A stretch of DNA of 64,000 bases. It comes from Campylobacter mucosalis. GTDB lineage: Bacteria > Campylobacterota > Campylobacteria > Campylobacterales > Campylobacteraceae. The notes beneath the pieces are model-generated. The model did no database searches and had not been told where the DNA came from. It was given only the letters and a program-made list of their open reading frames with translations. Positions 28,725 to 37,717 of the stretch are shown here, piece by piece; the first letter of the stretch is position 1; every line of letters starts with the position of its first letter. Location of the stretch: positions 1,178,001-1,242,000 of the forward strand of contig NZ_CP053831.1 of the NCBI RefSeq assembly GCF_013372205.1, given 5' to 3'. The position numbers and the translations under genes were made by a program.

Positions 28725-30032
28725 TTAAAAGCCAATAATAAACGCCATTATACATATCGTAAGAGCTATTGGCGTGTAAAAATATCGACCGATTTTATAC
28801 CACGTATGAGTGCGTTTTGTATGCGCACCTGTGTTTATCTCATCTAAAATTTCATCTTTTTTAATAATCCAAAACCACGATATAGCACCTATTATCGCAC
28901 CAACTGGGATTATATAGTTTGCCACAAAATCCATCCAAGGACCCCATTTTTGGATATTTTCCATTGTTACGCCAACGCCAAAACAAACCACACAAAGCCC
29001 AGCCAAAACGATACTACGCTTTAAATTTGGAAATTTATGCAAAAGACTTTCAGCCACAACTTCAAGCATATTTTGAAGCGATGTAATCCCACCAAAAACT
29101 ACCGCCGTAAATAAAATAATGGCAAAAATTTGTCCACCAGGCATCTGCTGAAGCACCTTTGGGAGAGTTTCAAAAAGAAGTCCAGGCCCACCAGCAGGGT
29201 TCATACCAAATGCAAAAACAGCCGGGATTATCACAAGGGCTGCAACCATAGCGGCTATAGTATCAAACATCGCCGTCTTTTTGGCACTATCTACGATATC
29301 CTCGCTCTTTGAAAGATACGCTCCATAAACAAGCATACCAGAGCCAGTTATAGAAAGAGAAAAAAACGCCTGACCCATAGCCACAACCCAAACCATAGGG
29401 TCTGCTAACTTCGTAAAATCAGGGATAAATAAAAATTTATACCCCTGTAAAATTCCATCAAAAAACATAACTCTTATGGCCAAAATCGTAAAGAGGATAA
29501 AAAACAAAGGCATCATAATTTTATTTGTCTTCTCAATGCTTTTTGCACCAAAAAATAGCGTCAAAAGTGTGCCTACAACGACGATAGCGTGAAATGGCAC
29601 GACAGAGTAAGGAGTAAAGGCAAACGAGCCAAACCAAGTCGCAGTATCCACGCTCATTAGCGATCCGTCTATGGCTTGAAATAGTGCTTTTAACACGTAA
29701 GATATGATAACAGCATAACCAATGGCAATACAAAGCGAACCAACAAGCGGTATCCAGCCCAAAATTTTACCTATTTTTGGGTATCCGCCCGAGCTCCAAG
29801 CGTATTCATACGAGCCAAGCGTCCCAGTCTTTGCGCGTCTACCTATGGCGTACTCAGCTGAAAGTCCCACGTATGCAAAAAGTGCTATAAAAAACAGGTA
29901 AATTAGCAAAAACGCACCTCCGCCATTTGTGCCCAGCTTATACGGAAAACCCCAAACATTTGCCATACCAACTGCTGAGCCGACACAAGCGATTATAAAC
30001 GCCCATTTTGATGTAAATTTTTTCTTATCCAT
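28725..30032 (-). CDS. Sodium-dependent neurotransmitter-symporter family transporter (copy 2)
   Basis: A 435-residue LeuT-fold transporter. Helix 1 reads GSAVGMANVWGFPYKLGTNG. Here the asparagine of the sodium site is kept, but the arginine of WRFP (the outer gate in LeuT) is glycine, the reverse of the change in copy 1. About 11 membrane segments. The substrate is unknown, probably an amino acid. Its promoter region is shared with the divergent MATE gene. Confidence 0.9.
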   Translation of the reverse strand: MDKKKFTSKWAFIIACVGSAVGMANVWGFPYKLGTNGGGAFLLIYLFFIALFAYVGLSAEYAIGRRAKTGTLGSYEYAWSSGGYPKIGKILGWIPLVGSLCIAIGYAVIISYVLKALFQAIDGSLMSVDTATWFGSFAFTPYSVVPFHAIVVVGTLLTLFFGAKSIEKTNKIMMPLFFILFTILAIRVMFFDGILQGYKFLFIPDFTKLADPMVWVVAMGQAFFSLSITGSGMLVYGAYLSKSEDIVDSAKKTAMFDTIAAMVAALVIIPAVFAFGMNPAGGPGLLFETLPKVLQQMPGGQIFAIILFTAVVFGGITSLQNMLEVVAESLLHKFPNLKRSIVLAGLCVVCFGVGVTMENIQKWGPWMDFVANYIIPVGAIIGAISWFWIIKKDEILDEINTGAHTKRTHTWYKIGRYFYTPIALTICIMAFIIGF

Positions 30033-30165
30033 TATATATCCATTAAAATTTGATTTTTTTATGATTATACTAAAGCCTGCTTATTTTTAACGTATTTTGT
30101 CGTAAATTTCAGCTTTAAAATTTTACAAACGTAACATATTGTGCTTTTATAAAGTAAATTTTTGG

Positions 30166-30171
30166 TAGAAT
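30166..30171 (+). promoter_or_regulatory. Putative -10 element for the MATE gene
   Basis: TAGAAT stands 22 bases upstream of the ATG, preceded by TTTTTGG, a Campylobacter-like T-rich upstream context. Confidence 0.45.
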
Positions 30172-30192
30172 CAACCGCTTTAAAGGAAATTT

Positions 30193-31524
30193 ATGCAACA
30201 AAACAAACCGCTAAGTTTAAAAAAACTAACAATCCCAATATTTATCGATATGTTTTTACACTTTGCGACGCTTATAATAAACACTTATATGGTCACAAAA
30301 GTAAGCGTTCATCTTGTTGGTGCTATGGGTGCTGGAAATCAGGTAATGGATCTTTTTATGACCATTTTTAGCTTTCTTAGTGTTGGTTGCTCCATAGTCG
30401 TCGCTCAAGCACTTGGTGCAAAAAACAAACACTTAGCAAAACGCGTAATACACGCTAGTCTTACGTTTAATACGCTTTTAGGGCTTAGCTGTGCTATGCT
30501 TATTTACTTTTTTGGTTATAAAATTTTAGAGCTTTTAAATGTTCCAAGTGAGCTAAGAAACGAGAGTTTTGTATACCTTCATATGCTTGGCTGGGCACTT
30601 TGCTTTGACGGTATTGGTATGGTTATGGCAGCTATTTTAAGGGTTTATAACTTAGCAACAGCAGTTATGATAGTTTCACTTTTAATGAATTTAATAACAC
30701 TTTTTGGAAACGCTATCGCACTTTTTGGCTGGTTTGATCTGCCAAATTATGGGCTTAAAGGAGTTGCGATATCTACGATAGTTGGGCGTTTTATAGGGCT
30801 TATAGTGCTATTTTTTATGATTAAATATTTAGCAGGAGTTAGAATTTATTTAAAAAGACTTCTTGCCTTGCCGTTTGAAATTTTACGTAAAATTTTACAC
30901 GTTGGTTTGCCTAGTGCTGGTGAAAATTTGCTCTGGATGGCTCAGTATATGGTCGCTTTTGGATTTGTGGCGTCAATGGGCGAGGCGTCGCTATCGGTGC
31001 AAACAATCTATTTTCAAATTTCGCTTTTAATTATGCTTTGTGGGGCTAGTATGAGCGTGGCAAATGAGGTAATCGTCGGTCATTTAGTTGGTGCTAAGCA
31101 GTTTGATGACGCATACAAACGCACATTTAACGCACTAAAATACGGCATAATCGCAACGGCAATAGTTGTGCTTATTATGTATTTTTCTAAAAATTTTATT
31201 ATGCTTGAGCTTGGCTTAAATGACGAGCTAAAATCCATAATGCTACCACTTTTTACTCTATCTATTGCGCTTGAGATTGGCAGAACATTTAACATAGTAA
31301 TGGTAAATGCCCTACGTGCCAGTGGAGATGCGAGATTTCCGCTTATGACGGGGCTAATATTTATGTGGGGGCTTAGTTTGCCACTTGGATACTATCTTGG
31401 CATAGTGCTAAATTGGGGGATAATAGGCGTTTGGATAGGCTTTTGTGCTGATGAGTGGGTTAGAGGACTTGTAAATACATACAGATGGAAAAGTAGAAAA
31501 TGGGAGTCAAAAAGACTTGTTTAA
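30193..31524 (+). CDS. MATE family efflux transporter
   Basis: A 443-residue protein with 12 predicted membrane segments. Two related halves are visible: the first begins LTIPIFIDMFLHFATLIIN and the second begins GLPSAGENLLWMAQYMVAFG. MATE exporters use sodium or proton gradients to expel cationic drugs or metabolites. It starts at ATG 30193 with AAAGGAAATTT upstream. Single gene, divergent from the sodium symporter. Confidence 0.92.
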   Translation: MQQNKPLSLKKLTIPIFIDMFLHFATLIINTYMVTKVSVHLVGAMGAGNQVMDLFMTIFSFLSVGCSIVVAQALGAKNKHLAKRVIHASLTFNTLLGLSCAMLIYFFGYKILELLNVPSELRNESFVYLHMLGWALCFDGIGMVMAAILRVYNLATAVMIVSLLMNLITLFGNAIALFGWFDLPNYGLKGVAISTIVGRFIGLIVLFFMIKYLAGVRIYLKRLLALPFEILRKILHVGLPSAGENLLWMAQYMVAFGFVASMGEASLSVQTIYFQISLLIMLCGASMSVANEVIVGHLVGAKQFDDAYKRTFNALKYGIIATAIVVLIMYFSKNFIMLELGLNDELKSIMLPLFTLSIALEIGRTFNIVMVNALRASGDARFPLMTGLIFMWGLSLPLGYYLGIVLNWGIIGVWIGFCADEWVRGLVNTYRWKSRKWESKRLV

Positions 31525-31571
31525 CTTAAAATTTTATAATAAATGAAAATTAAATTTAAGATTTCTTTTGA

Positions 31572-31577
31572 TAAAAT
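31572..31577 (+). promoter_or_regulatory. Putative -10 element for glpT
   Basis: TAAAAT lies 32 bases upstream of the GTG start in a T-rich setting (TTTTGATAAAAT). Motif evidence only. Confidence 0.4.
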
Positions 31578-31609
31578 GCCATTTTTAAATTTCACAAAAA
31601 GGATATTTA

Positions 31610-32965
31610 GTGTTCTCATTTCTAAAAGCGTCCGCTCCTTCAGAGCATAAGGTCGCACCACAAGAGGTAGATTCGCACTATAAAAAATTGCGTTGGCAAG
31701 TGTTTGCCGGTGTATTTTTAGGATATGCTGCCTACTACCTAATCCGCAAGAATTTCTCTCTTGCAATGCCTCATCTTATCGAGGAGTATGGTTTTACAAA
31801 AGCACAGCTAGGAAGTATCGGCGTTGCGTTATCTCTGGCTTATGGCTTTTCTAAATTTATAATGGGCAACGTTTCAGATAGAGCAAACCCAAAATACTTC
31901 ATCACGATAGGTCTGATAGGCTCAGCCATTATAAGCCTTATCTTTGGTCTTGTTCCAGGTGTGCTTTCTAGCATTAGTATAATGGTGGTTTTAGCCGCAT
32001 TTAACGGCTGGTTTCAAGGTATGGGATATCCTCCTGGTGCCAAAACTATGACAAACTGGTTTAGCTCATCAGAGCGTGGCGTTTGGTGGAGCTGGTGGAA
32101 CGTATCACACAATCTTGGTGGCGGACTTATCGGACCTCTTGCGATACTTGGCATTGCTATATTTGGGGCTTGGCAGTCGCTATTTTACCTACCTGCACTT
32201 ATTGCTATTGTGATTGCATTTATCATATTCTTCCTAATGAGAGATACGCCAGAGTCACAAGGACTTCCTCCAATAGAAGAGTACAAGGGCGAAAAAGTCA
32301 CACATAAAACAGAGTCAGCACACACTCTTAGTGCAAAAGACATCTTCTATAAATACATCATCAATAACAAATTTCTTTGGGCTATAGCCATTGCAAACGT
32401 ATTTGTATATTTCATAAGGTATGGCGTAATAGACTGGGCTCCAACATACTTAAAAGAGGTTAAGCACTTTACATTTGATAAAACTGGCTGGGCATATATG
32501 CTTTATGAATACGCTGGAATTTTTGGTATGTTAGCCAGTGGATACTTAAGCGATAAGGTGTTTAAAGGACACAGAGCACCACCTATGCTATTTTTTATGG
32601 TTGGTGTGCTAATAGCTATCGTAATCTACTGGAAAAATCCTGCCGGAAATCCGCTTGTTGATAACCTATGTCTAATAGCCATTGGATTTTTAATATATGG
32701 TCCGGTTATGATGATAGGACTTCAGGCTGCTGACCTTGTTCCAAAAGTTGCTACAGGCACTGCAACTGGCTTAACTGGCCTTTTTGGATATCTACTAGGC
32801 TCTGCTAGTGCTGGTTGGGTTATGGGAAAATTAGTCGATGAGTTTGGCTGGGATGGTGGATTTTATGCGCTAATTGTTTCGTGTATTCTTGCATTTGTAT
32901 TTATCGCATACACACTTTTGCATAAGACTTCAGCTCAAATAAAAGCAAAGGAAGATGTGGCTTAA
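31610..32965 (+). CDS. glpT: Glycerol-3-phosphate/phosphate antiporter-like MFS transporter
   Basis: A 451-residue protein of the organophosphate:phosphate antiporter family, 12 membrane segments. YYLIRKNFSLAMPHLIEEYG and FNGWFQGMGYPPGAKTMTNW are close to GlpT signatures, including the arginine of the phosphate site. It imports glycerol-3-phosphate in exchange for phosphate. The start is GTG 31610 with AAAAGGA at suitable spacing. No glpK or glpD is seen nearby. The next gene overlaps its end by 11 bases. Confidence 0.88.
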   Translation: MFSFLKASAPSEHKVAPQEVDSHYKKLRWQVFAGVFLGYAAYYLIRKNFSLAMPHLIEEYGFTKAQLGSIGVALSLAYGFSKFIMGNVSDRANPKYFITIGLIGSAIISLIFGLVPGVLSSISIMVVLAAFNGWFQGMGYPPGAKTMTNWFSSSERGVWWSWWNVSHNLGGGLIGPLAILGIAIFGAWQSLFYLPALIAIVIAFIIFFLMRDTPESQGLPPIEEYKGEKVTHKTESAHTLSAKDIFYKYIINNKFLWAIAIANVFVYFIRYGVIDWAPTYLKEVKHFTFDKTGWAYMLYEYAGIFGMLASGYLSDKVFKGHRAPPMLFFMVGVLIAIVIYWKNPAGNPLVDNLCLIAIGFLIYGPVMMIGLQAADLVPKVATGTATGLTGLFGYLLGSASAGWVMGKLVDEFGWDGGFYALIVSCILAFVFIAYTLLHKTSAQIKAKEDVA

Positions 32966-33632
32966 GCCAAAAATGCAAAAGATAGTTTGTATCAAATTTT
33001 ATGAGTTTGATATCACTTTGAAATTTAAAAAAGGCGTTAAAAACTTACACCTTAGAGTGAGCAAAGATACGAAAATTTCGCTCACTCTACCATTTTACAC
33101 AACGCAAAAATTAGCCATAAATTTCTTAGAACAACACAAAGAATGGCTAAAATCAACACACGAAAAAATAGCTAAAAATCTACCAAAAGATGATGAAATT
33201 TTATATCTTGGAAAGTTATATAAGTTAGAATTTAAAGAAAATATAACTGGTGTTAATATATACGAAGCTAAAATTTTAGCTCCCAATCAAAAGAGTTTAG
33301 AGAAATTTCAAAAGACAAAGGCAAAGGAATTGTTTAGCGACACTATGGCTAAATTTTTACCACTGATAAATAAAAGTGTAAATCGTCTATCAATACGAAA
33401 AATGCAAACTCGCTGGGGGAGCTGCAACTGCAAAAAAGGTTACATAAATCTTAATTTAAACCTGCTAGAAAAACCTGTAAATTTAATAGAATATGTCATC
33501 CTTCACGAACTAACCCACCTAATATATCCACATCATCAAAAAAGCTTTTATGATTTTATCCAAAGAGTTATGCCTGATTTTAGAGAACGCGAGAAAATGC
33601 TAAATAGTATGCCGCCAAATTTGACGGCATAG
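32955..33632 (+). CDS. YgjP-like zinc metallopeptidase (DUF45)
   Basis: A 225-residue protein. The C-terminal metal site is YVILHELTHLIYPHHQKSFY (HExxH plus a downstream His), and MQTRWGSCNCKKGYINLN is the typical WGSC segment of the family. The role is unknown in most bacteria; E. coli YgjP is implicated in stress. The ATG at 32955 overlaps glpT by 11 bases and has GGAAG close before it; ATG 32973 is an alternative start without a ribosome site. Confidence 0.88.
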   Translation: MWLKPKMQKIVCIKFYEFDITLKFKKGVKNLHLRVSKDTKISLTLPFYTTQKLAINFLEQHKEWLKSTHEKIAKNLPKDDEILYLGKLYKLEFKENITGVNIYEAKILAPNQKSLEKFQKTKAKELFSDTMAKFLPLINKSVNRLSIRKMQTRWGSCNCKKGYINLNLNLLEKPVNLIEYVILHELTHLIYPHHQKSFYDFIQRVMPDFREREKMLNSMPPNLTA

Positions 33633-33641
33633 CTTAAGCTA
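33611..33641. terminator. Inverted repeats between convergent YgjP-like and TRAP genes
   Basis: Two adjacent palindromes: GCCGCCAAATTTGACGGC (33611-33628) and TAGCTTAAGCTA (33630-33641), followed by GTTTTTTAT on the plus strand. Stop codons of both genes lie within them. They probably act as a shared terminator. Confidence 0.5.
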
Positions 33642-35691
33642 GTTTTTTATCAGATAAATTTTTCATCCACTGGGTCATAAACACAAACGCATAAATCGCA
33701 GCACCTATTAAATATCCCACATACTCATTTGGTATGATTGAGTATTTAGAACAGATATTTGGCACAAGAGTTAGTGGGACAACCGGGATTAGAAGCAGAC
33801 GCTCCCAAAGCCTGATTTTGGTTACAAAATAACCTTGCAGAATCGAGCTAAACGCGAACATACCAATTATCGCCATTATGAAAACCAGACCTATTTCAAG
33901 CGGATTACTCATCCATACAATACCTTTTGCGTCCAAAGGATCGTTTGGATTTACGCTTTCTATGAGCATTAGTTTGTTATTAAAGAAAAATGCAAACGGA
34001 AGTATCGCTGTGCGTAAATCATAGAAAAACCCTTGCAAACCAACGGTTACTGGATTTGCCTTTGCTATGCCTGCTGCTGCGTATGCTGCTATACCAACAG
34101 GTGGCGTGTCATCGGCTAAAATTCCAAAGTAAAACACGAACATATGAGCAGCAATTGCAGGAACTAAAAAGCCATTTTTATAAGCCAAAAGCAAAATTAC
34201 AGGTGCTACAAGACTTGAGACAACAATGTAGTTTGCAGTCGTTGGAAGCCCCATACCAAGCACCAATGACATAACAGCCGTTAGCAAAAGTATAAGAAGT
34301 ATGTTGTTTCCAGCTAATTGCTCTACAACATCTGAAAGGACTTGACCAAGACCAGTTAAGGATATAGAGCCAACTATAATACCAGCCAGTGCCGTAGCAG
34401 CCGCGATAGTAGCCATACTTTTTGCAGCTGCAACCATAGACCAAAAGATATCTTCAAAGCCAACCAAAACATCGTATTTGCTTATCTTTTGACCCTGTGC
34501 TAGTTTTTTTGTAGGCTCTTGAAAGACCATTATTAAAAACAAAAATCCAATAGCATTAAAAGCAGCAGATATGGCAGACTCTTTTGCGATTAAAAGCGTG
34601 TAAAGCAACACCAAAATCGGCATTAAATAGTGAAGACCACTAACAAAAATTTTAAACCTTGAGTGATATTCGCTCTCTTGTATGCCCTTAAGTCCAAGCT
34701 TACAACTCTCTAAATGCACGATAAAAAACAGCGAAATATAACACGCAAACGCGGGGATAACAGCAGCAACCATAACATTTGTATAGCTCATACCCAAAAA
34801 TTCAGCTATTATAAACGCAGCCGCACCCATAATAGGTGGCATAAGCTGACCATTCACACCAGCTGCAACCTCTATGGCTCCAGCTTTTACCCTGCTTAGT
34901 CCAGCCTTTTTCATTAGTGGAATAGTAAAAGTGCCGACCGTTACGACGTTTGCTGTAGAGCTACCGCTAACCATACCAGTTAAACCACTTGCGATAACCG
35001 AAGCCTTTGCTGGACCTCCGCGAAATTTTCCAAGTAACGAAAACGCTAAATTTATAAAATACTGCCCTGCTCCGGCTCTCTCTAAAAGTGAGCCAAAAAG
35101 CACAAAAAGATATATAAAACTAGCGCTAACACCGATAGGAACACCAAAAACACCCTCAGTTGTTAAAAACATATGTCCTGCTAATTTTTGCAAACTAGCA
35201 CCCTGATGAGCAATGATATCTGGCATATACTGACCAAAATAGTCATAGGCTAAAAATATGATACAAATAACGCCAAGAGCTGGTCCTAAAACTCGTCTTC
35301 CAGCCTCTATTAAAAGCAATATAGCAATACAAGCAATAATAATATCACGACTCAAATAATCGCCAGGACGTTCAGCAAGACCATAAAAATCTATCGCTGG
35401 ATAAAGCACTACAAAAATTCCAACTATAAAGGCTAAAATATCATAAAATGGTACTTTTGTATGAGCTTGTTTATGAAATTTCACTGGATATAGCAAAAAT
35501 ATCAAAGCAACCGCAAATGCTAGGTGCAAAGATCTTGATATTGTTGTATTAAGCGGAAAATAGGCTATATAAAGCTGAAAAGCCGACCATAAAAAGCAAA
35601 TTCCCGCTATTAAATAATTATAAAACGTGGAGTCTATCTCTCGTGTTTTAACCTCTACAAACTGCTCTTCGTTCTCGTTTGTATCTTTCAT
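33634..35691 (-). CDS. TRAP transporter fused permease (TAXI type)
   Basis: A 685-residue protein combining the small (DctQ-like, about 1-165) and large (DctM-like) membrane subunits, about 16-18 segments in total. GMGLPTTANYIVVSSLVAPV and FYFGILADDTPPVGIAAYAA are conserved in TRAP large subunits. With the TAXI binding protein encoded upstream it makes a sodium-dependent organic acid or amino acid importer. The permease starts about 100 bases after the binding-protein stop, across a hairpin that may reduce its expression. Confidence 0.93.
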   Translation of the reverse strand: MKDTNENEEQFVEVKTREIDSTFYNYLIAGICFLWSAFQLYIAYFPLNTTISRSLHLAFAVALIFLLYPVKFHKQAHTKVPFYDILAFIVGIFVVLYPAIDFYGLAERPGDYLSRDIIIACIAILLLIEAGRRVLGPALGVICIIFLAYDYFGQYMPDIIAHQGASLQKLAGHMFLTTEGVFGVPIGVSASFIYLFVLFGSLLERAGAGQYFINLAFSLLGKFRGGPAKASVIASGLTGMVSGSSTANVVTVGTFTIPLMKKAGLSRVKAGAIEVAAGVNGQLMPPIMGAAAFIIAEFLGMSYTNVMVAAVIPAFACYISLFFIVHLESCKLGLKGIQESEYHSRFKIFVSGLHYLMPILVLLYTLLIAKESAISAAFNAIGFLFLIMVFQEPTKKLAQGQKISKYDVLVGFEDIFWSMVAAAKSMATIAAATALAGIIVGSISLTGLGQVLSDVVEQLAGNNILLILLLTAVMSLVLGMGLPTTANYIVVSSLVAPVILLLAYKNGFLVPAIAAHMFVFYFGILADDTPPVGIAAYAAAGIAKANPVTVGLQGFFYDLRTAILPFAFFFNNKLMLIESVNPNDPLDAKGIVWMSNPLEIGLVFIMAIIGMFAFSSILQGYFVTKIRLWERLLLIPVVPLTLVPNICSKYSIIPNEYVGYLIGAAIYAFVFMTQWMKNLSDKKLA

Positions 35692-35748
35692 TTTACCCCT
35701 TATTTTTTTGTAAGGCTAGATTATACAAAAAATCAAATTTTACTTAGC

Positions 35749-35782
35749 TTAGTAGTGCCGATTGTTTGTTTGGCACTACTAA
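35749..35782 (-). promoter_or_regulatory. Intergenic stem between TRAP binding protein and permease genes
   Basis: Arms TTAGTAGTGCC (35749-35759) and GGCACTACTAA (35772-35782) form an 11-bp stem with a 12-base loop. No immediate T-run follows on the minus strand. Such stems usually stabilise binding-protein mRNA or attenuate the permease; this is inferred from position. Confidence 0.5.
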
Positions 35783-35790
35783 ATTTGAGA

Positions 35791-36729
35791 TTATTTTATT
35801 ATACCTGCTTCTTTAAATACATCTTGTGCGGCTGGGTGAAGTGGAGCTGAAAGACCCTCTATCAAACTCTCTTTTGTTACAGATTTTAACGCAGGATGAA
35901 GTGTTTTATACTCATCAAAATTATCGATAATAGCTTTTACCACGGCTTTTACACTAGCGTTGCTCATATCTTTGTTTGTTACCAAAACAGCCTTTACGCC
36001 GATAGTATTTACGTCGTGATCTACACCCTCATAGCTACCCTTTAGTATCACGCCCTTTGCAAAATATGGATACTCTTTTAGCATAGCGTCTATTTCGCTA
36101 CCCTCGATATTTAAGATATCAATAGGAAGCGAATTTGCAGCGTCTGTGATGTTTGCAGTTGGATGTCCTACAACAAAGCTATATCCATCGATCTTTTTAT
36201 CTTTTAGTGCGTGTGGGCACTCTTGAACGGTTAAAACACCGCGATGTCCGAGATTTGCCACATCAAGCCCTTTTGCCTTAAATACAGCAAGTGTTGTAAC
36301 CTCGTTTCCGCTACCAGGATTGCCAACATTATACTTCTTACCAGCTAGATCAGCTACGCTTTTTATATTTGCGTCTTTAGCCACAACAAACGCCAAAAGC
36401 TCTGGATAAATCGACACAACAGAGCGTAAATTTGTATCAGCTGCGCCGCTAAATTTTCCAGTGCCATTATATTTGTCATAAACAACGTCGCTTTGAACAA
36501 ATCCGAAGCTTAGCTCCTTTTTAAGTACGTTATTTACGTTATAAACAGAACCACCAGTTGATTGAACCGAGCATTTAATGTTTGGATCTTTATTTACCAA
36601 GCGACAAATCGCTCCGCCTATTGGATAGTATGTTCCGGTCATACCGCCTGTTCCAACGCTAACAAACTCCTTTGCACTAAGCGCAGAAGCCAAAAGCAAA
36701 CTAGAAAGTAAAACACAAGCCTTTTTCAT
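35791..36729 (-). CDS. TAXI family TRAP transporter solute-binding protein
   Basis: A 312-residue periplasmic protein with a signal peptide (1-19, ending ASALSA). SVGTGGMTGTYYPIGGAICR and VQSTGGSVYNVNNV match the TAXI group, which includes bacterial glutamate/glutamine-binding immunogenic proteins. It delivers ligand to the fused permease downstream. The ligand is not predictable here. ATG 36729 has GGAGAGA just upstream. Confidence 0.93.
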   Translation of the reverse strand: MKKACVLLSSLLLASALSAKEFVSVGTGGMTGTYYPIGGAICRLVNKDPNIKCSVQSTGGSVYNVNNVLKKELSFGFVQSDVVYDKYNGTGKFSGAADTNLRSVVSIYPELLAFVVAKDANIKSVADLAGKKYNVGNPGSGNEVTTLAVFKAKGLDVANLGHRGVLTVQECPHALKDKKIDGYSFVVGHPTANITDAANSLPIDILNIEGSEIDAMLKEYPYFAKGVILKGSYEGVDHDVNTIGVKAVLVTNKDMSNASVKAVVKAIIDNFDEYKTLHPALKSVTKESLIEGLSAPLHPAAQDVFKEAGIIK

Positions 36730-36842
36730 CGATCTCTCCTTTTAAGAAATTTCAAACATTGTGACATTTTAATGATTTTATTTTCTTTAAGCCCGAAATT
36801 TTTGGTTTAAATTTAAAATTACGTGTTAAAAAATGAAACATT

Positions 36843-37715
36843 TTAATCAATAAATCTCTTTGTTAAATCTGCATAATTTTCAATCCGTCTATCACGTAAA
36901 AATGGCCAAATTCTACGCACATCTTCGCTTCGTTTCATATCAATATCTACTAAAAAACACGCCTCATCTTGCTCATTTGCCCTAAAAATTTGCTCCCCTT
37001 GTGCTCCAAAAACAAAGCTATTACCCCAAAATCTAATGCCTTTACTAACGCTAGAGCTATCGGCTTCAAAACCAACGCGATTTACTGCCACAACAGGCAC
37101 ACCATTTGCCACGCTATGCCCACGCTGCACAGCGACCCACGCTTCTAGCTGACGCGATTTTTCAGCCTGTGTATCATCATCAAACCAACCTATCGCCGTT
37201 GGATAGATTAAAATCTGAGCCCCCTTTAACGCCATTAAACGAGCCGCCTCAGGATACCACTGATCCCAACACACCAAGACACCAAGTTTGCCAACACTAG
37301 TTTGTATCGGCTCAAAGCCCAAATCACCTGGCGTGAAGTAAAATTTCTCATAAAACTGCGGGTCATCAGGTATGTGCATTTTGCGGTATTTACCAGCTAG
37401 TGTGCCGTCACGTTCAAAGACAAAAGCCGTGTTGTGATAAAGTCCGGCGGTGCGTTTTTCAAATAGCGAAGTAACCAAAACAACGCCATTTTGCCTTGCT
37501 ACATTTGCCCAAAATTTCACATCACTCTCCCAATCATTTGCCAAATCAAAAAAGCCCACGTCTTCGCTTTGACAAAAATACTGCGTTTGATGAAGCTCTT
37601 GCAAGACTACAAGCTCTGCCCCACCCTGCTTTGCCTGTGCGATTAGATCGCAAGTTTTAGCTATTGTAGCCTCTTTTGTGCCGTGAAATTTTTGCTGAAT
37701 TAGTGCTATTTTCAT
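36843..37715 (-). CDS. aguB: N-carbamoylputrescine amidase
   Basis: A 290-residue nitrilase-superfamily enzyme. The catalytic triad is visible as Glu40 (VVLQELHQTQYFCQ), Lys112 (KYRKMHIPDDP) and Cys149 (GVLVCWDQWYPEAARLMA). It cleaves N-carbamoylputrescine to putrescine, the step after agmatine deiminase (aguA), encoded two genes upstream. The intervening CDF gene is 2 bases away, so the set is probably one operon. The motifs match AguB more than other carbon-nitrogen hydrolases. Confidence 0.93.
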   Translation of the reverse strand: MKIALIQQKFHGTKEATIAKTCDLIAQAKQGGAELVVLQELHQTQYFCQSEDVGFFDLANDWESDVKFWANVARQNGVVLVTSLFEKRTAGLYHNTAFVFERDGTLAGKYRKMHIPDDPQFYEKFYFTPGDLGFEPIQTSVGKLGVLVCWDQWYPEAARLMALKGAQILIYPTAIGWFDDDTQAEKSRQLEAWVAVQRGHSVANGVPVVAVNRVGFEADSSSVSKGIRFWGNSFVFGAQGEQIFRANEQDEACFLVDIDMKRSEDVRRIWPFLRDRRIENYADLTKRFID

Positions 37716-37717
37716 TT

